Positions 63,829 through 64,000 of a stretch of 64,000 nucleotides of DNA are shown here, in pieces. Position 1 is the stretch's first letter. Each line of letters begins with the position of its first letter. The translations under genes were made by a program, and so were the position numbers. Under the pieces are notes generated by a model. It worked only from the letters and a program-made list of their open reading frames with translations, searched no databases and had not been told where the DNA came from. The DNA is from an uncultured bacterium (GTDB taxonomy: Bacteria; Bacillota_I; Bacilli_A; RFN20; CAG-826), in NCBI GenBank assembly GCA_949288485.1, contig CASEKC010000001.1, forward strand, positions 288,224-352,223, read 5' to 3'.

Positions 63829-63837
63829 ATTATATCA
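63829..63837 (-). promoter_or_regulatory. Extended -10 promoter of the gls24-fakA operon
   Basis: TGATATAAT on the minus strand has the TGn extension and a perfect TATAAT, 28 bases before the ATG of the Gls24-like gene. The -35 is weak. Confidence 0.6.
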
Positions 63838-63907
63838 TATACTTACTAAATTAAACCATAAATAAGTAAAAATACTTAACAAAAATATCGGCTAAAAACA
63901 AAAAAAA

Positions 63908-64000
63908 GCCCAGCGACTTGCTATTCTTGCTCAAGGAGCTACCTTCGCCATTGCAGTGCTTAACTTCTCTGTTCGGGATGGGAAGAGGTGTGTCCACTGT
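63908..64000 (-). rRNA. rrf: 5S ribosomal RNA, 3' part (cut by window edge)
   Basis: Read on the minus strand, CCCATCCCGAACAGAGAAG and TTAAGCACTGCAATGGCGAAGG are the conserved loop B/C and loop E regions of 5S rRNA. The 3' end GTCGCTGGGC is followed at once by a T run, probably its terminator. About 93 bases of some 110-120 are in the window. The 23S gene should lie beyond the right edge. Confidence 0.93.

Overview
The window is AT-rich bacterial chromosome using the standard stop code: full-length proteins carry TGG tryptophans, and TGA ends genes such as rbgA and the 393-residue protease. Gene content and order (PolC, the rpsB-tsf-pyrH-frr block, the yloU/fakA/plsX/rnc/ftsY/ylxM/ffh block, DUF1836, Gls24) point to a low-GC Firmicute. 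The lipoprotein-type ATP synthase b subunit, the small genome-style operons and the absence of cell-wall genes suggest a relative of the Mollicutes/Erysipelotrichia or an uncultured gut Bacilli lineage. That placement is inference. No phage, transposon or CRISPR was seen.

Layout. 1-2400: a LacI-type regulator cut by the window edge and a carbohydrate-binding lipoprotein, with a cre-like operator upstream. 2676-7450: tRNA-Gln, galE, a DUF1836 regulator, a GNAT acetyltransferase, a CorA transporter, a histidine phosphatase and an MntP-like manganese exporter, all on the minus strand. 7545-14938: a minus-strand run of GH31 glycosidase, gamma-glutamylcyclotransferase-like protein, two esterases of different families, a GNAT protein and an ABC exporter. 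15107-20046: tRNA-Leu, tRNA-Arg, a small membrane protein, a MATE exporter, a convergent YhhN-like protein and an EF-G paralogue. 20317-24135: two large lipoproteins. 24233-31357: a complete F-type ATP synthase operon, I-B-E-F-H-A-G-D-C, followed by tRNA-Ala.

31.5-35.8 kb is an accessory locus lying between tRNA-Ala and tRNA-Arg. It holds a predicted secreted cysteine peptidase co-transcribed with two paralogous four-helix membrane proteins. A divergent membrane-anchored XRE regulator, a lipoprotein and a second lipoprotein follow. The tail of that second lipoprotein gene is repeated (48 of 49 bases) at the other edge of the locus as a pseudogene remnant. This is the best candidate for an undescribed system.

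35.9-64 kb is conserved housekeeping on the minus strand: Gls24-fakA-plsX-rnc-ftsY-ylxM-ffh; rplS-rbgA-rnhB-dprA-topA-trmFO-xer; rpsB-tsf; pyrH-frr-cdsA-dxr-rseP-polC. The four-gene block rpsP-khpA-rimM-trmD is inverted relative to the usual order. The 3' end of a 5S rRNA gene at the right edge shows that an rRNA operon lies just beyond the window. FakA and PlsX are present without the fabD/fabG/acpP genes that often sit beside plsX, and uppS is missing between frr and cdsA.
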